Shown here one piece after another: positions 43,201-51,330 of a stretch of DNA of 64,000 nt; positions within the stretch are counted from its first letter, which is position 1, and each line of letters begins with the position of its first letter. Where the stretch lies: NCBI GenBank assembly GCA_963822095.1, contig CAWGGS010000049.1, positions 1 to 64,000 on the forward strand, given 5' to 3'. A model generated the notes under the pieces. It ran no database searches, was not told the origin of the DNA, and saw nothing but the letters and a program-made list of their open reading frames with translations. The position numbers and the translations under genes were made by a program. This stretch comes from CAWGGS01 sp963822095. Lineage in GTDB: Bacteria > Desulfobacterota > Desulfobulbia > Desulfobulbales > Desulfocapsaceae.

Positions 43201-44522
43201 AAGGTCAACCAAACCCGAATGTTGTTGAGATGGGCAGGATTGGTGAGAGGCTGCCAGTCCTCGTCCACACCTGCGACCTTTGCATACTGGAAGCCGAAAC
43301 GCACCACCTCCCAAAGAAAGGTCTCAACCATCCGGCTGTTTCCGCGATTAAACACCTCGCCCCCCAAAACCTGGATGCACTGGAGCGATGTATGGGGGTA
43401 TTTATTGACATTGGCCTTTAAGAGATGAAAGGTCGTCAGCAGAAATTCCTCGATCTCCTCAAAGCTCTGCTGTCTGACCAATTGGACCAGACCGCGGTTA
43501 ATCTCCCGCAGAGTCTCCTCATGGATCAGATATAACCCCTTCGTATCCATGATCTTGAAGAGAAAGAGCAATTTTTTGTTCTCAGCAAATTTATCCCGGA
43601 CAAACAGGGGCTTCCGCCCCACCTCCGAATCGGCTTCGGCCTTGGCCAATCTCTCAGGTATTTCTCTGTAGAATCGGACGATATCGATGTGGGCCGGAAG
43701 TGCAAGTATGGCTTTGAGCGCTTCTGCGGGGTCTGTTTCGATATCGATTGCGACCAAGGCATTCCGAGCCTTTTTTATTGTAGCATGGGATATTGAGGAT
43801 AAAAGCGGTTCCGAATGGAAATCCTTGTCCTCAATTCCACATCTCTCGATAAACCATGGCATCGGATCATCTTCCAACAGCCAGTATTCATAGTTTTTCA
43901 GCAGGACGACACGCATCAAAGACGCAAGCGGACGATAATCGAATTCCAGCTCCTTATCAGAGTCCGCCAGGGCAAGAAGTTGACCGGCCAGGTTTTTGAT
44001 CGGATGCTGACCCTGGACAATTTGCATAAGCGCCAAACCATCCTCCTTCTCCAAGGCCGACATTTTGGCAAAGATCCAGTTCAACGGCTTTTCATACTGG
44101 GTAAGATTCTTGACGGTTAAAAGGCTGATCACCTTTTCGATCCAGGCAATTTTTGCCTCAACGATCAAGGACAACAGAGCGACATTCTTCTCCGTATCTT
44201 CCATGGCCCTGAAAAACAGAGTGGCAAAGAGTTCAATGGCCTTGGGTCCATCCTGATGCCGAATGAAATGACCGCTGTTTTTCAGGACAAAGCTCCTGAA
44301 AAGCGGCAGAATCAGGTTCCAATTTCGAAAGGGATGGCATATTTCATAAAGCAGGCCTTCCAGGCTCGAATACAACCCCTTGTATTTGCTCACTATATCC
44401 AGAAGAAACAGAAGCTCTGGATCTATGACCACATTTTCGGCAGTCTCAAGGAGATTAGCCTTCAGGGCATCCGAATCTATGGTTGCGGAAGATGCTGGTG
44501 TTTTTGTTTTATTAGAGATCAC
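40230..44522 (-). CDS. Very large PEP/pyruvate-binding (PPDK-like) protein with novel helical N-terminus
   Basis: 1430 residues. Residues about 930-1260 correspond to the ATP-grasp nucleotide-binding part of pyruvate phosphate dikinase (GNKGFNLMTLVADGKPVPPAFVITTEVF; LLSVRSGGAISMPGMMATIHNVG). Residues about 1290-1400 are the swivelling phosphohistidine domain with GGQTSHASVVAVRLEKTCVV, His1364 being the phospho-acceptor. The C-terminal TIM barrel that binds pyruvate/PEP in PPDK and PEP synthase is missing: the protein stops 66 residues after that His. The first 900 residues are mostly helical, without a family I can name. It may move phosphate to an unknown acceptor. It stands alone between the SAP gene and gap, both minus-strand. 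Confidence 0.8.
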   Translation of the reverse strand: MISNKTKTPASSATIDSDALKANLLETAENVVIDPELLFLLDIVSKYKGLYSSLEGLLYEICHPFRNWNLILPLFRSFVLKNSGHFIRHQDGPKAIELFATLFFRAMEDTEKNVALLSLIVEAKIAWIEKVISLLTVKNLTQYEKPLNWIFAKMSALEKEDGLALMQIVQGQHPIKNLAGQLLALADSDKELEFDYRPLASLMRVVLLKNYEYWLLEDDPMPWFIERCGIEDKDFHSEPLLSSISHATIKKARNALVAIDIETDPAEALKAILALPAHIDIVRFYREIPERLAKAEADSEVGRKPLFVRDKFAENKKLLFLFKIMDTKGLYLIHEETLREINRGLVQLVRQQSFEEIEEFLLTTFHLLKANVNKYPHTSLQCIQVLGGEVFNRGNSRMVETFLWEVVRFGFQYAKVAGVDEDWQPLTNPAHLNNIRVWLTLIEQEPKWCSTLFSALIINLKLTGTCVKDTDLFQRDISELLNHPIKPIYNLAKQFTKLMPVFFNEIGAEGELRDVSTELDEIYKRKDVLIHFLRKQSHVESSNLIVNFIKAILLFWKSRKKTLLQAYLPEEVYNQVAVEGPFIDDQFRLAERITQQLEFKSMQDILDWNPENLKKFLARQTDLEPLELRRFELLVQMYKLMHRKYNLGFQELRSELLLAAQEGFPEMEGVLADLETCGTVGCLETLLKALEGLRSTILSSERFQAREDIYYKRHIAVDIPSVYGRYRERKFDSLSLTFRLENLANIYLERLPETVNLSFITQAAFFRIVKCLKLFLQALNIDGITSRRIDIYMSLLQNSLKVRRFSYTQYLDIFRGLSEGVKDIIYAFYTNIHQNNLSIIIPQINPNDLVTKYRSLWDEKDITNTIHRVSEFFFRDLISSTFGLQHLDNFIIRIIQTLESQKDILDKQGLDLLMTYNPEKTVSSLYNINPFTNDLIHLGNKGFNLMTLVADGKPVPPAFVITTEVFRCRDVVFGFSKAREEFMRRIRASLSEIEEMTGKVYGSPDRPLLLSVRSGGAISMPGMMATIHNVGMNEELIEEYVRDHGNAYLSWDNYRRFLQSWAMISGMQREDFQELMNEAKAKHRVNLKREFSPEQMKDLALSYQKLIRNRGYGIPDDPWLQLVTAIQKVLDSWDTFKASDYRKIMDVSDSWGTGVIVQAMVFGNYSDTSGAGVLFTAHPYRKVSRVALWGDYAYGDQGEDIVSGLVTSYAVSVEQAELDGRAVEETLERRFPGIYQRLLSISRDLVYEKNWNPQEMEFTFEGPSPDQLYLLQTRDMITIKKKEHLNVFVESKDLIENILGKGVGVSGSAISGRAVFSESNIRELRETDPGTPLILFRQDTVPEDIKVIDMADGLITSRGGQTSHASVVAVRLEKTCVVGCKRLKVYETGQYCEIGDKKIRFGDRVSIDGRNGLLLLGVHQIQEEMHILPI

Positions 44523-44550
44523 GGACTAGTACTCTATGACGAGGAGCTTC

Positions 44551-44594
44551 TAAAATAAAAAAAGGAAAGCGCCCCGGCGGTCCACCGGGGCGCT
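44551..44594 (-). terminator. Rho-independent terminator after gap
   Basis: AGCGCCCCGG (44568-44577) and CCGGGGCGCT (44585-44594) form a perfect 10-bp stem with a 7-nt loop. On the minus strand it is followed by a long T-rich run. It ends the aroK-aroC-glgA-gap operon and separates it from the PPDK-like gene. Confidence 0.95.
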
Positions 44595-44604
44595 AAGACA
44601 ATCA

Positions 44605-45609
44605 TTACAACGGACTGTTGGCATCCATATGGCAGATCAGGTCGAGCATCCGATTTGAATATCCCCATTCATTATCATACCAGCTCATGACCTTGACGGT
44701 CTTTCCGATCACCTTCGTCGATTGGGCATCAATGATCGAGGAGTGATTGTCGCCCTGGAAATCTATGGAAACAAGCGGCAGATCGGTATAACCGAGATAG
44801 CGGTTGGATGCCTCCTTCAAGGCCTGATTCACCTCATCCACACTCGTCTCCCTCTCCACCTCCATGACCGCATCGACCAGAGAAACATCCGGAGTCGGCA
44901 CTCGAACCGCCAGTCCGTCAAACTTGCCCTTCAGCTCCGGAATGACAAGTGAGACTGCTGCGGCTGCACCGGTTTTGGTCGGAATCATCGACAGGCAGGC
45001 AGCCCTGGCCCTGCGGAGATCGCTATGGGGGAAATCCAACAGGCGTTGATCTCCGGTATAGGCGTGAATAGTGGTCATCAGTCCTCGCACAATGCCGAAA
45101 TTATCAAGGATAACCTTGGCAAAGGGGGCCAGGCAATTGGTCGTACACGAGGCATTGGAAACGATATGATGCTGGGTTCCTGAATACTCATCCTCATTCA
45201 CTCCCATCACGAAGGTCTTGACATCACCCTTTGCCGGAGCAGAGATGATCACCTTCCTGGCTCCTGCATCAATATGTCCCTGGGCCGACTGGCTATCTCT
45301 GAATATACCGGTACATTCGGCAACATAATCAACACCCATGCTTTCCCACGGAATATCAATGGGACTCCTGTGATCGGTCACGGTGATATGTCTCCCGTCA
45401 ACGATGATTCCCTGCTCATCACTGCTCACATCCCCGGTATATATCCCCATAACCGAATCATATTTAAGCAGATGGGCAAGGGTCGCATTATCCGTCAGAT
45501 CGTTGATGGCAACGATCTCAACATCCTTGAAGACCGGATCCATCCCGACAGCACGGAAAATATTCCTCCCGATCCTTCCGAAACCGTTTATTCCAATTCG
45601 TATGGTCAT
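44605..45609 (-). CDS. gap: Glyceraldehyde-3-phosphate dehydrogenase
   Basis: 334 residues. It oxidises glyceraldehyde 3-phosphate to 1,3-bisphosphoglycerate. The NAD-binding start INGFGRIGRNIFRA, the catalytic Cys in SNASCTTNCLAPFAK and the C-terminal MSWYDNEWGYSNRMLDL are all present. It is the last gene of a minus-strand run with glgA, 47 bp from it, and is followed by a strong terminator. The cofactor is probably NAD, but I did not resolve the specificity. Confidence 0.97.
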   Translation of the reverse strand: MTIRIGINGFGRIGRNIFRAVGMDPVFKDVEIVAINDLTDNATLAHLLKYDSVMGIYTGDVSSDEQGIIVDGRHITVTDHRSPIDIPWESMGVDYVAECTGIFRDSQSAQGHIDAGARKVIISAPAKGDVKTFVMGVNEDEYSGTQHHIVSNASCTTNCLAPFAKVILDNFGIVRGLMTTIHAYTGDQRLLDFPHSDLRRARAACLSMIPTKTGAAAAVSLVIPELKGKFDGLAVRVPTPDVSLVDAVMEVERETSVDEVNQALKEASNRYLGYTDLPLVSIDFQGDNHSSIIDAQSTKVIGKTVKVMSWYDNEWGYSNRMLDLICHMDANSPL

Positions 45610-45656
45610 ACCCTTCCTCCATTATGTTTTTCTAACCACCCTATGGCAAAGCGACA

Positions 45657-47273
45657 TTACATCAGCTGTTGTTTGGCCTTCCGATAGAGATGTAGATATT
45701 TTTTAGTCACCTTCTCCCAAGTGTGGTGCTCTCGAATCTTCGCCACCGCGGCTCTTTGCATCCTGCGTACGCATCCCGGCTTCCGGTAACAGGTGATGGC
45801 TCTTACAATCGCATCGCTCAGGGCATCTGCAGTATCCTTTTTATAGGTAAAACCGGTCTTTGCATCCACTACCTTGACAAGACCTCCCACGTAATGGACG
45901 ATTGGTATGTTGCCGAAAAGCTGGGCGATATAATCCGTCAGGCCACAAGGTTCATATCGGGAAGGAATGAGAAAAAAATCTCCTGCGGCATACACCTGAT
46001 TGGCGATGGCAGGATTGAACCCGCGCAAAAAGCAGACTCTCCCCTTATTCCCCCGCTGCTCAGCCAGATCGATGATCTGACTCTCTTCAAAGGACCCGCC
46101 CGTCCCCAGCAACAGTATCTGAAAATCCTTACTCTGATGAAGAGTGTGACGAAGGGAAGCAATAAGGACATCGACCCCCTTCTGGTCGCTTAATCGTCCT
46201 ATAAAGGTTATCAACGGTTTATCCAGGTCAGGCTCCAGGCTTCCGAATCGCCATACTCCTGACAGTATCTCACTTCCGGAGAGCTTTTGCAACAAAGCCT
46301 CCTTACAATTTTTTTTGCCCTCCAATTCATCATCTCCCCAAGGATCAAAGGCAGCTGAAATTCCGCTGCGTTCAGGTCGGCTTGGATCGAAATCATCGGG
46401 ATCGATACCATTGGTCACTCCTTCCAGGACCACCCCCATTTCGGCCAATCGGTGACCCAGCCAGCCGGTCATTCTGTCATCTCTTGTTTCCTGCAGTTCA
46501 CGGGCATAATTCTCACTCACCGTATTGACCATTGCATAACGGCCTGCAACAATAAAGGGATCAAAGGTATCGCCCAAACGGTTTTCAAGAATATTTTTCC
46601 TGGAGAGGCCGGTGACGGCCTGGGCAAAAGGCAGATCCGCCACCTCCTGATGATACCCGATTCCGGCATTATGGATCGTGACGACGGTGGCCGTCTTGTT
46701 GAAGTAATGCCTAAACCCATCAATCCCACGGATCATGGCAGGCAAAACTGCTGTATGGCCGTCATGGCAATGGATAATATCGGGTTGTTCGCCAAGCAGC
46801 TGCATTAAGGCCAGAGCACCTTTTTGCAGCAGGATATTCATCGCAAAATAGTCGACATGCCCGGCTCCCTGTTTTTTCCATGCCTCCGCTGCTTCTTCGG
46901 CCGACGTGTAGGTATAAACATCCGCTTTTTCCCGGAACCGTTCCGCTTCCAAAAGATACACCTTCACCCTGCCGATCTTTGTTTCCCTGACCCGGATTGT
47001 CTCCTCACGATCGATGTCGGTGTAGTTCATGTTAAGGGAATATTCGAGGATCTGTTTGGGATTCCGGGGATCTGCAACCGGTGTGAACCCGAGCTCTTCC
47101 GTTCGGATAAAGCCATAGCATGGAAGTACCACATGGACGGAACGCCCATTCCAGCGTGCCAGAGAGGCTGCCAGCTGCCGTACCATGTCCTTGACTCCGC
47201 CGGCACCAGCCAGGCCTTCATATTCCCGGGTCAGCATCCAGATATTTCTTGGCGTGTCGGACCCGTTGCTCAT
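45657..47273 (-). CDS. glgA: Glycogen/starch synthase (GT5 family)
   Basis: 538 residues. The N-terminal MLTREYEGLAGAGGVKDMVR replaces the usual KxGGL glucan-synthase loop by GAGGVKD, which keeps the two glycines and is seen in more distant GT5 members. The second Rossmann domain has LITFIGRLSDQKGVDVLIAS and PSRYEPCGLTDYIAQLFGN, with the conserved Glu of the retaining GT-B fold. It should extend alpha-1,4-glucan from a nucleotide-glucose. Its start overlaps the end of aroC by 4 bp. No branching enzyme or pyrophosphorylase is in the window, so the sugar donor is not certain. Confidence 0.87.
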   Translation of the reverse strand: MSNGSDTPRNIWMLTREYEGLAGAGGVKDMVRQLAASLARWNGRSVHVVLPCYGFIRTEELGFTPVADPRNPKQILEYSLNMNYTDIDREETIRVRETKIGRVKVYLLEAERFREKADVYTYTSAEEAAEAWKKQGAGHVDYFAMNILLQKGALALMQLLGEQPDIIHCHDGHTAVLPAMIRGIDGFRHYFNKTATVVTIHNAGIGYHQEVADLPFAQAVTGLSRKNILENRLGDTFDPFIVAGRYAMVNTVSENYARELQETRDDRMTGWLGHRLAEMGVVLEGVTNGIDPDDFDPSRPERSGISAAFDPWGDDELEGKKNCKEALLQKLSGSEILSGVWRFGSLEPDLDKPLITFIGRLSDQKGVDVLIASLRHTLHQSKDFQILLLGTGGSFEESQIIDLAEQRGNKGRVCFLRGFNPAIANQVYAAGDFFLIPSRYEPCGLTDYIAQLFGNIPIVHYVGGLVKVVDAKTGFTYKKDTADALSDAIVRAITCYRKPGCVRRMQRAAVAKIREHHTWEKVTKKYLHLYRKAKQQLM

Positions 47274-48358
47274 GGCGCCTTCCTCCTTTCTTCATAGACA
47301 GCCCTATCCCTGAGGAGAAAATCGGCCAAGGTCAGACGAACCATGGCCTCGCAGACCGGGATTATCCGTGGTATTGCCGAGATATCGTGCCGTCCTCCAA
47401 CCCGGATGCCAACCTCCTTATTGTCAAGATTGACCGTTTTCTGTTCCTTGGCAATGGAAGGAATAGGCTTGACCGCCACCCTGATACGTATCTGCTCACC
47501 GTTGGATATGCCCGCCAGAACCCCTCCGGCATTGTTTGTCAAAAATCCCGTGGGTCCGATGGGATCGTTATTTTGTGAGCCAAGCATGTCTGCAACTGCA
47601 AATCCGGCTCCTATCTCTACTCCTTTGACCGCCCCGATGGACATCAGCGCCTGGGCCAGAACCGCATCGAGTTTATCAAATACCGGTTCCCCTAGCCCTG
47701 CGGGGCAGCGGGCAAGGATCTCGACGATGCCACCCAATGTATCCCCCTGGGCCCGCACCTCCGCGACACGTTCCTCCATACGAACGGCTGCGGCAGGATC
47801 GGGACAAAAATAGGCGTTGTCGTTGATCTTGGCAAGATCGCACGTTTCGATCCGCACTCCCCCCAAAGAGACGGTATAGGCACAAACGTCAATGCCATGC
47901 TCTTGCAACACCAGCTTCGCTATCGCCCCGGCTGCTACGCGGGCTGCCGTCTCCCTTGCCGAGGCGCGCCCTCCGCCACGGTGGTCCCTGATTCCATATT
48001 TTGCCAGGTAGGTTTTGTCACCGTGTCCGGGCCGAAAAATATCACGCAGGTTGTCATAGGACTTTGAATGGGCATCTTTATTAAAGATCGCCATTGAAAT
48101 CGGGGTTCCAGTTGTCCTCGGTTTCGTCTCACCCGCAGGGGTGAATATACCGGAGAGTATTTCCACCTTGTCGGGTTCCTTGCGGGGGCTCGCGGCACCT
48201 CCCTGCCCGGGGCGCCGACGCGACATTTCCCGCTCGATATCTTCCTGGTCAAGAATGAGCCCCGGAGGGCACCCGTCGATCACCGCCCCGACGGCACTCC
48301 CATGCGATTCCCCCCAGGTTGTAAGCCTGAAGGCCTTGCCAAATGTGTTCCCCGCCAT
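47270..48358 (-). CDS. aroC: Chorismate synthase
   Basis: 362 residues. It makes chorismate from EPSP with reduced FMN. Signature motifs are GESHGSAVGAVIDGCPPGL, the RPGQGG segment, SARETAARVAAGAIAK and RVAVKPIPSI, then DISAIPRIIPVCEAMV at the end. It starts immediately after the aroK stop and its own end overlaps glgA by 4 bp. With aroK it gives two consecutive late shikimate steps separated only by AroA. Confidence 0.97.
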   Translation of the reverse strand: MAGNTFGKAFRLTTWGESHGSAVGAVIDGCPPGLILDQEDIEREMSRRRPGQGGAASPRKEPDKVEILSGIFTPAGETKPRTTGTPISMAIFNKDAHSKSYDNLRDIFRPGHGDKTYLAKYGIRDHRGGGRASARETAARVAAGAIAKLVLQEHGIDVCAYTVSLGGVRIETCDLAKINDNAYFCPDPAAAVRMEERVAEVRAQGDTLGGIVEILARCPAGLGEPVFDKLDAVLAQALMSIGAVKGVEIGAGFAVADMLGSQNNDPIGPTGFLTNNAGGVLAGISNGEQIRIRVAVKPIPSIAKEQKTVNLDNKEVGIRVGGRHDISAIPRIIPVCEAMVRLTLADFLLRDRAVYEERRKAP

Positions 48359-48901
48359 CTATTGTCCTGTTCTTGTGATTTTTGCCGCTTTTTCACGTAT
48401 CTTTTCAACGGCTTCAGCAACACCTACCTTACCGGTATCAACGGCAAAATGCGCAATTGCCCTATACAATGGCTCTCTTTCCTTTAATATATCCATCATC
48501 TCCTCTGCTATCCCCCTACCGGACAGAGACGGCCTGTTCTCCTGGGTGGAGACATCAGCCTTGATGCGCTGCAGGAGTATGGAATCATCGGCCATAAGCC
48601 AGACGATTATCCCGTTTCTCTTCAGCTCCTGCCAGACCTGCCGATGGAGAACCGCCCCTCCCCCGGTGGCGACGACACTTCCGGTCGCATCGGTAAGTTC
48701 CCGAAGGACCTCCTCTTCACACCGACGAAATCCATCCCAACCTTCGTTTTCAACAATTGTCTTAATTGACGAACCTTTCTTTTGACAGATCCTGCTGTCG
48801 GTATCAATAAAGGTGTACCCCAACTTTTCGGCCAGCAGTCCACCGATCGTCGTCTTTCCCGTTCCTCGAAAACCTATGAGAAAAATCATTTCGTTCATCA
48901 T
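48359..48901 (-). CDS. aroK: Shikimate kinase
   Basis: 180 residues. The P-loop is GFRGTGKTT (10-18), followed by the shikimate-binding FIDTDSRI and the ATGGGAVL loop; the lid ENRPSLSG contains the Arg that closes over ATP. It phosphorylates shikimate at O3. First gene of the aroK-aroC-glgA-gap operon on the minus strand. The 189-bp divergent spacer to cbpA must carry both promoters. Confidence 0.95.
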   Translation of the reverse strand: MMNEMIFLIGFRGTGKTTIGGLLAEKLGYTFIDTDSRICQKKGSSIKTIVENEGWDGFRRCEEEVLRELTDATGSVVATGGGAVLHRQVWQELKRNGIIVWLMADDSILLQRIKADVSTQENRPSLSGRGIAEEMMDILKEREPLYRAIAHFAVDTGKVGVAEAVEKIREKAAKITRTGQ

Positions 48902-49090
48902 ATTTTTTCCCTTTAAATGTTTATAGTATACGGTAAAATAGGTATGTCAAGACAGGATCCGCTCCTTGAGTTGAAAGTCCTTTTTCTAATTTTTACCCTG
49001 ATCATTATATTTTTCCGCAACAGGCATTGGAACCGAAATCGGACCAAAAAAGCACGCATCTTCCGGTACGTTGATCATTGAGGACTTGCC

Positions 49091-50029
49091 ATGAAGTACA
49101 AAGATTATTACCAGGCACTTGGCTGTACAAAGGATGCCAGCCAGGACGAAATTAAACGGGCTTACCGCAGGCTCGCCAGAAAATACCACCCTGATGTCAA
49201 CAAGGAATCGAATGCTGAAGACCGGTTTAAGGAAATCGGTGAGGCATACGAGGTTTTGCGCGACCCGGAAAAACGCAAGGCCTATGACCGGTTCGGCAAC
49301 AACTGGAAAGAGGGCCAGGATTTTCATCCGCCACCTGGATGGGACACGGAGTCTTCCTTTCGTAACAGCCAACAAAACTTTTCCGGGTCAGGTGATTTCA
49401 GTGACTTTTTCGAATCTCTTTTCGGGGCAAGCCGTTTTCAAACCCGCACCGGTTACGGCAACCGTAGTTTCATGGTCAAAGGAGAGGATATCCATGCAAA
49501 ACTCGCAATCAGTCTCGAAGACAGTTATAACGGTTCCCGCCGCACCATAACTCTCAACCGAACTGCCATCGATCAGGGAGGGCAACCCATCACCCAACCG
49601 CATTCTCTTGATGTCGCAATTCCCAAGGGGATTATTCAAGGCCAGCAAATCAGACTCGAAGGGCAAGGATCACCAGGTATGCAAGGTCACAATGGTGACC
49701 TCTTCCTCGAAATCGTCTTTATCGAACACCCGATATTTACCGTCCAGAACCGTAACATCCTGCTCACCTTACCCGTCACCCCCTGGGAGGCCGCTCTCGG
49801 CTCAACCATAAAGGTTCCAACGCTTGGAGGACCGGTGGACCTGAAGGTTCCTGAAAATTCTCAAACCGGGAAAAAACTTCGTTTAAAAGGCCGCGGACTT
49901 TGTTCCAAAAGCCAAAAGGGAGATCAATTCGTCACACTAAGTATTATGACACCTCCGGCCAAGACGGCATCCCAAAAGGCACTTTATGATACCATGGCCA
50001 AATCCTTCTCATTCAATCCCCGAAATTGA
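49091..50029 (+). CDS. cbpA: DnaJ-type co-chaperone CbpA
   Basis: 312 residues. The J domain (1-70) has the HPD motif at 33-35 (YHPDVNKE), followed by a G/F-rich region (about 75-125) and the C-terminal substrate-binding domains (about 130-300). The zinc-finger region of DnaJ is missing, so this is a class II J protein of the CbpA type. It stimulates the DnaK ATPase. The following gene encodes a CbpM-like modulator, which in E. coli binds the J domain, and this supports the cbpA call. Confidence 0.92.
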   Translation: MKYKDYYQALGCTKDASQDEIKRAYRRLARKYHPDVNKESNAEDRFKEIGEAYEVLRDPEKRKAYDRFGNNWKEGQDFHPPPGWDTESSFRNSQQNFSGSGDFSDFFESLFGASRFQTRTGYGNRSFMVKGEDIHAKLAISLEDSYNGSRRTITLNRTAIDQGGQPITQPHSLDVAIPKGIIQGQQIRLEGQGSPGMQGHNGDLFLEIVFIEHPIFTVQNRNILLTLPVTPWEAALGSTIKVPTLGGPVDLKVPENSQTGKKLRLKGRGLCSKSQKGDQFVTLSIMTPPAKTASQKALYDTMAKSFSFNPRN

Positions 50030-50045
50030 CACATAGGTATTGATT

Positions 50046-50336
50046 ATGGAAAACCACTTCACATATACTGTTATCGACGAATCCACCTGGTGCAGCCTCA
50101 GCGAGACCTGCAGACTCTGCAAGGTGGATGATGAATTGGTCAAAGAGATGGTTCAGGAGGGAGTAATCTCTCCAGCCGGTACATCCATCCGTGAGTGGCG
50201 CTTCGGCGCTCAGGAACTCAAACGCATCCAGGTAACCGTTCGTCTTCAGCGAGACCTCCGGGTAAATCTACCGGGCGCCGCCCTGGCTCTCGACCTTCTG
50301 GAAGAGCTTGAACTCCTGCGAAGTCTTGTGAAATAA
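50046..50336 (+). CDS. cbpM: Chaperone modulator CbpM-like (MerR-type fold)
   Basis: 96 residues from ATG 50046 (16 bp after cbpA). TWCSLSETCRLCKVDDELVKEMVQEG followed by VRLQRDLRVNLPGAALALDLLEELELL is the CbpM pattern: a MerR-like helix-turn-helix and a coiled-coil helix. CbpM inhibits CbpA by binding its J domain. A MerR-type transcription factor is the alternative, but the position after cbpA argues for CbpM. Confidence 0.85.
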   Translation: MENHFTYTVIDESTWCSLSETCRLCKVDDELVKEMVQEGVISPAGTSIREWRFGAQELKRIQVTVRLQRDLRVNLPGAALALDLLEELELLRSLVK

Positions 50337-50420
50337 CTGGACATCACTTAACAAAACCTGTAGAAACACGGCACTGCCGCTTTAACTGACATTGACAGCC
50401 TCGTAAATATCTTTGATCCA

Positions 50421-50577
50421 GGATGGCTACTACAATACTCCCTCTGCGAGGCAAGCATATTTTTATTTTTTCGGCGTATTAGGGTAAGGGTATGTCGTAA
50501 CAATTAGAAATGTGCAGCAACGAAGGAGGTAAGTGAACATAGTGAGACTCCGGATGGAGTGTTATTATGACGCTATC
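50421..50577 (+). repeat. Dispersed leader repeat, copy C
   Basis: This 157-bp stretch, ending 20 bp before the yjbQ start, is clearly homologous to the reverse complement of 56519-56674. Shared blocks include GGATGGCTA, TTCGGCGTA, GTCGTAAC, TGCAGCAA, AGGTAAG and GACTCCGGATGGAGTGTTAT. The last contains a perfect ACTCC-ggat-GGAGT hairpin in both copies, and CGGCGTA can pair with a following GTA(T/C)GTCG. No frame is conserved. Confidence 0.8.
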
Positions 50578-50597
50578 ACCATTTATGGAGAACAAAA

Positions 50598-51002
50598 ATG
50601 AGAGCCGGAAAATTTTCCATAACCACCGCACGCCCGATGGAACTCGTCGACATCACTGCGACGATTTCCGGAAAACTACAGGAATCCGGGATCAGATTTG
50701 GAATCTGCACCCTGTTCAATCCCCATACGACTGCCGGACTGACCATCAATGAAGGGGCCGACCCGGCTGTTGGCCATGATATTATCGGCGGTCTGAAAAA
50801 GATAGTGCCGATGGACTATCCATATACGCATATGGAAGGGAATTCCCCCTCCCATATCATGGCCTCATTGATGGGGTGCTCCCTGACCATATTGATCGAA
50901 AACCAAAAGCTCATCCTTGGAACATGGCAGAAGATTTTCTTTTGCGAATTTGACGGGCCGCGTACGCGTTCAATCCACTGGCAAATAGAGGCCTCCGACT
51001 AA
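50598..51002 (+). CDS. yjbQ: Secondary thiamine-phosphate synthase family protein YjbQ (UPF0047)
   Basis: 134 residues. The family motifs are complete: NPHTTAGLTINEGADP, MEGNSPSHIMASLMG and the C-terminal GTWQKIFFCEFDGPRTR. YjbQ homologues have a weak thiamine-phosphate synthase activity in vitro and no settled physiological role. It stands alone, 261 bp after cbpM, with repeat C in its leader. Confidence 0.9.
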   Translation: MRAGKFSITTARPMELVDITATISGKLQESGIRFGICTLFNPHTTAGLTINEGADPAVGHDIIGGLKKIVPMDYPYTHMEGNSPSHIMASLMGCSLTILIENQKLILGTWQKIFFCEFDGPRTRSIHWQIEASD

Positions 51003-51076
51003 AAGAATTGTAAAAATCACTCGGATTATAGCTGGAGCTATCGGCTCCTTTCACCCTAAAACACTACCAGAATCTC

Positions 51077-51316
51077 ATGTCAATACAACCTGATCAGATA
51101 TGCTTCGGCCTTTCCGAACAACTCGACAAGGAATCCCTGGCCTGTTTTCTGCAACTGGCTGGAAATAAAAAATTTGCCGATGTCTTTGCAAGCCGTCTTT
51201 CAAGCAAGGAGATTGACGACCTCGTCGGTTCCTTCATGTCGCTGCTTCGACGTCATCTTTCAGAAGATGAGTACCACAGTTTGTTTCTCCAAGACGAAGT
51301 TCCCCATAAACATTGA
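51077..51316 (+). CDS. Hypothetical small helical protein
   Basis: 79 residues, mostly helical and acidic, with a His-rich end (EVPHKH). I recognise no family. It has no membrane helix, signal peptide or metal motif. It ends 14 bp before ubiD, so it probably belongs to the same transcript. The ATG at 51077 has no strong ribosome-binding site (ACCAGAATCTC precedes it). Confidence 0.6.
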   Translation: MSIQPDQICFGLSEQLDKESLACFLQLAGNKKFADVFASRLSSKEIDDLVGSFMSLLRRHLSEDEYHSLFLQDEVPHKH

Positions 51317-51330
51317 GGTGAGTGTTACCA

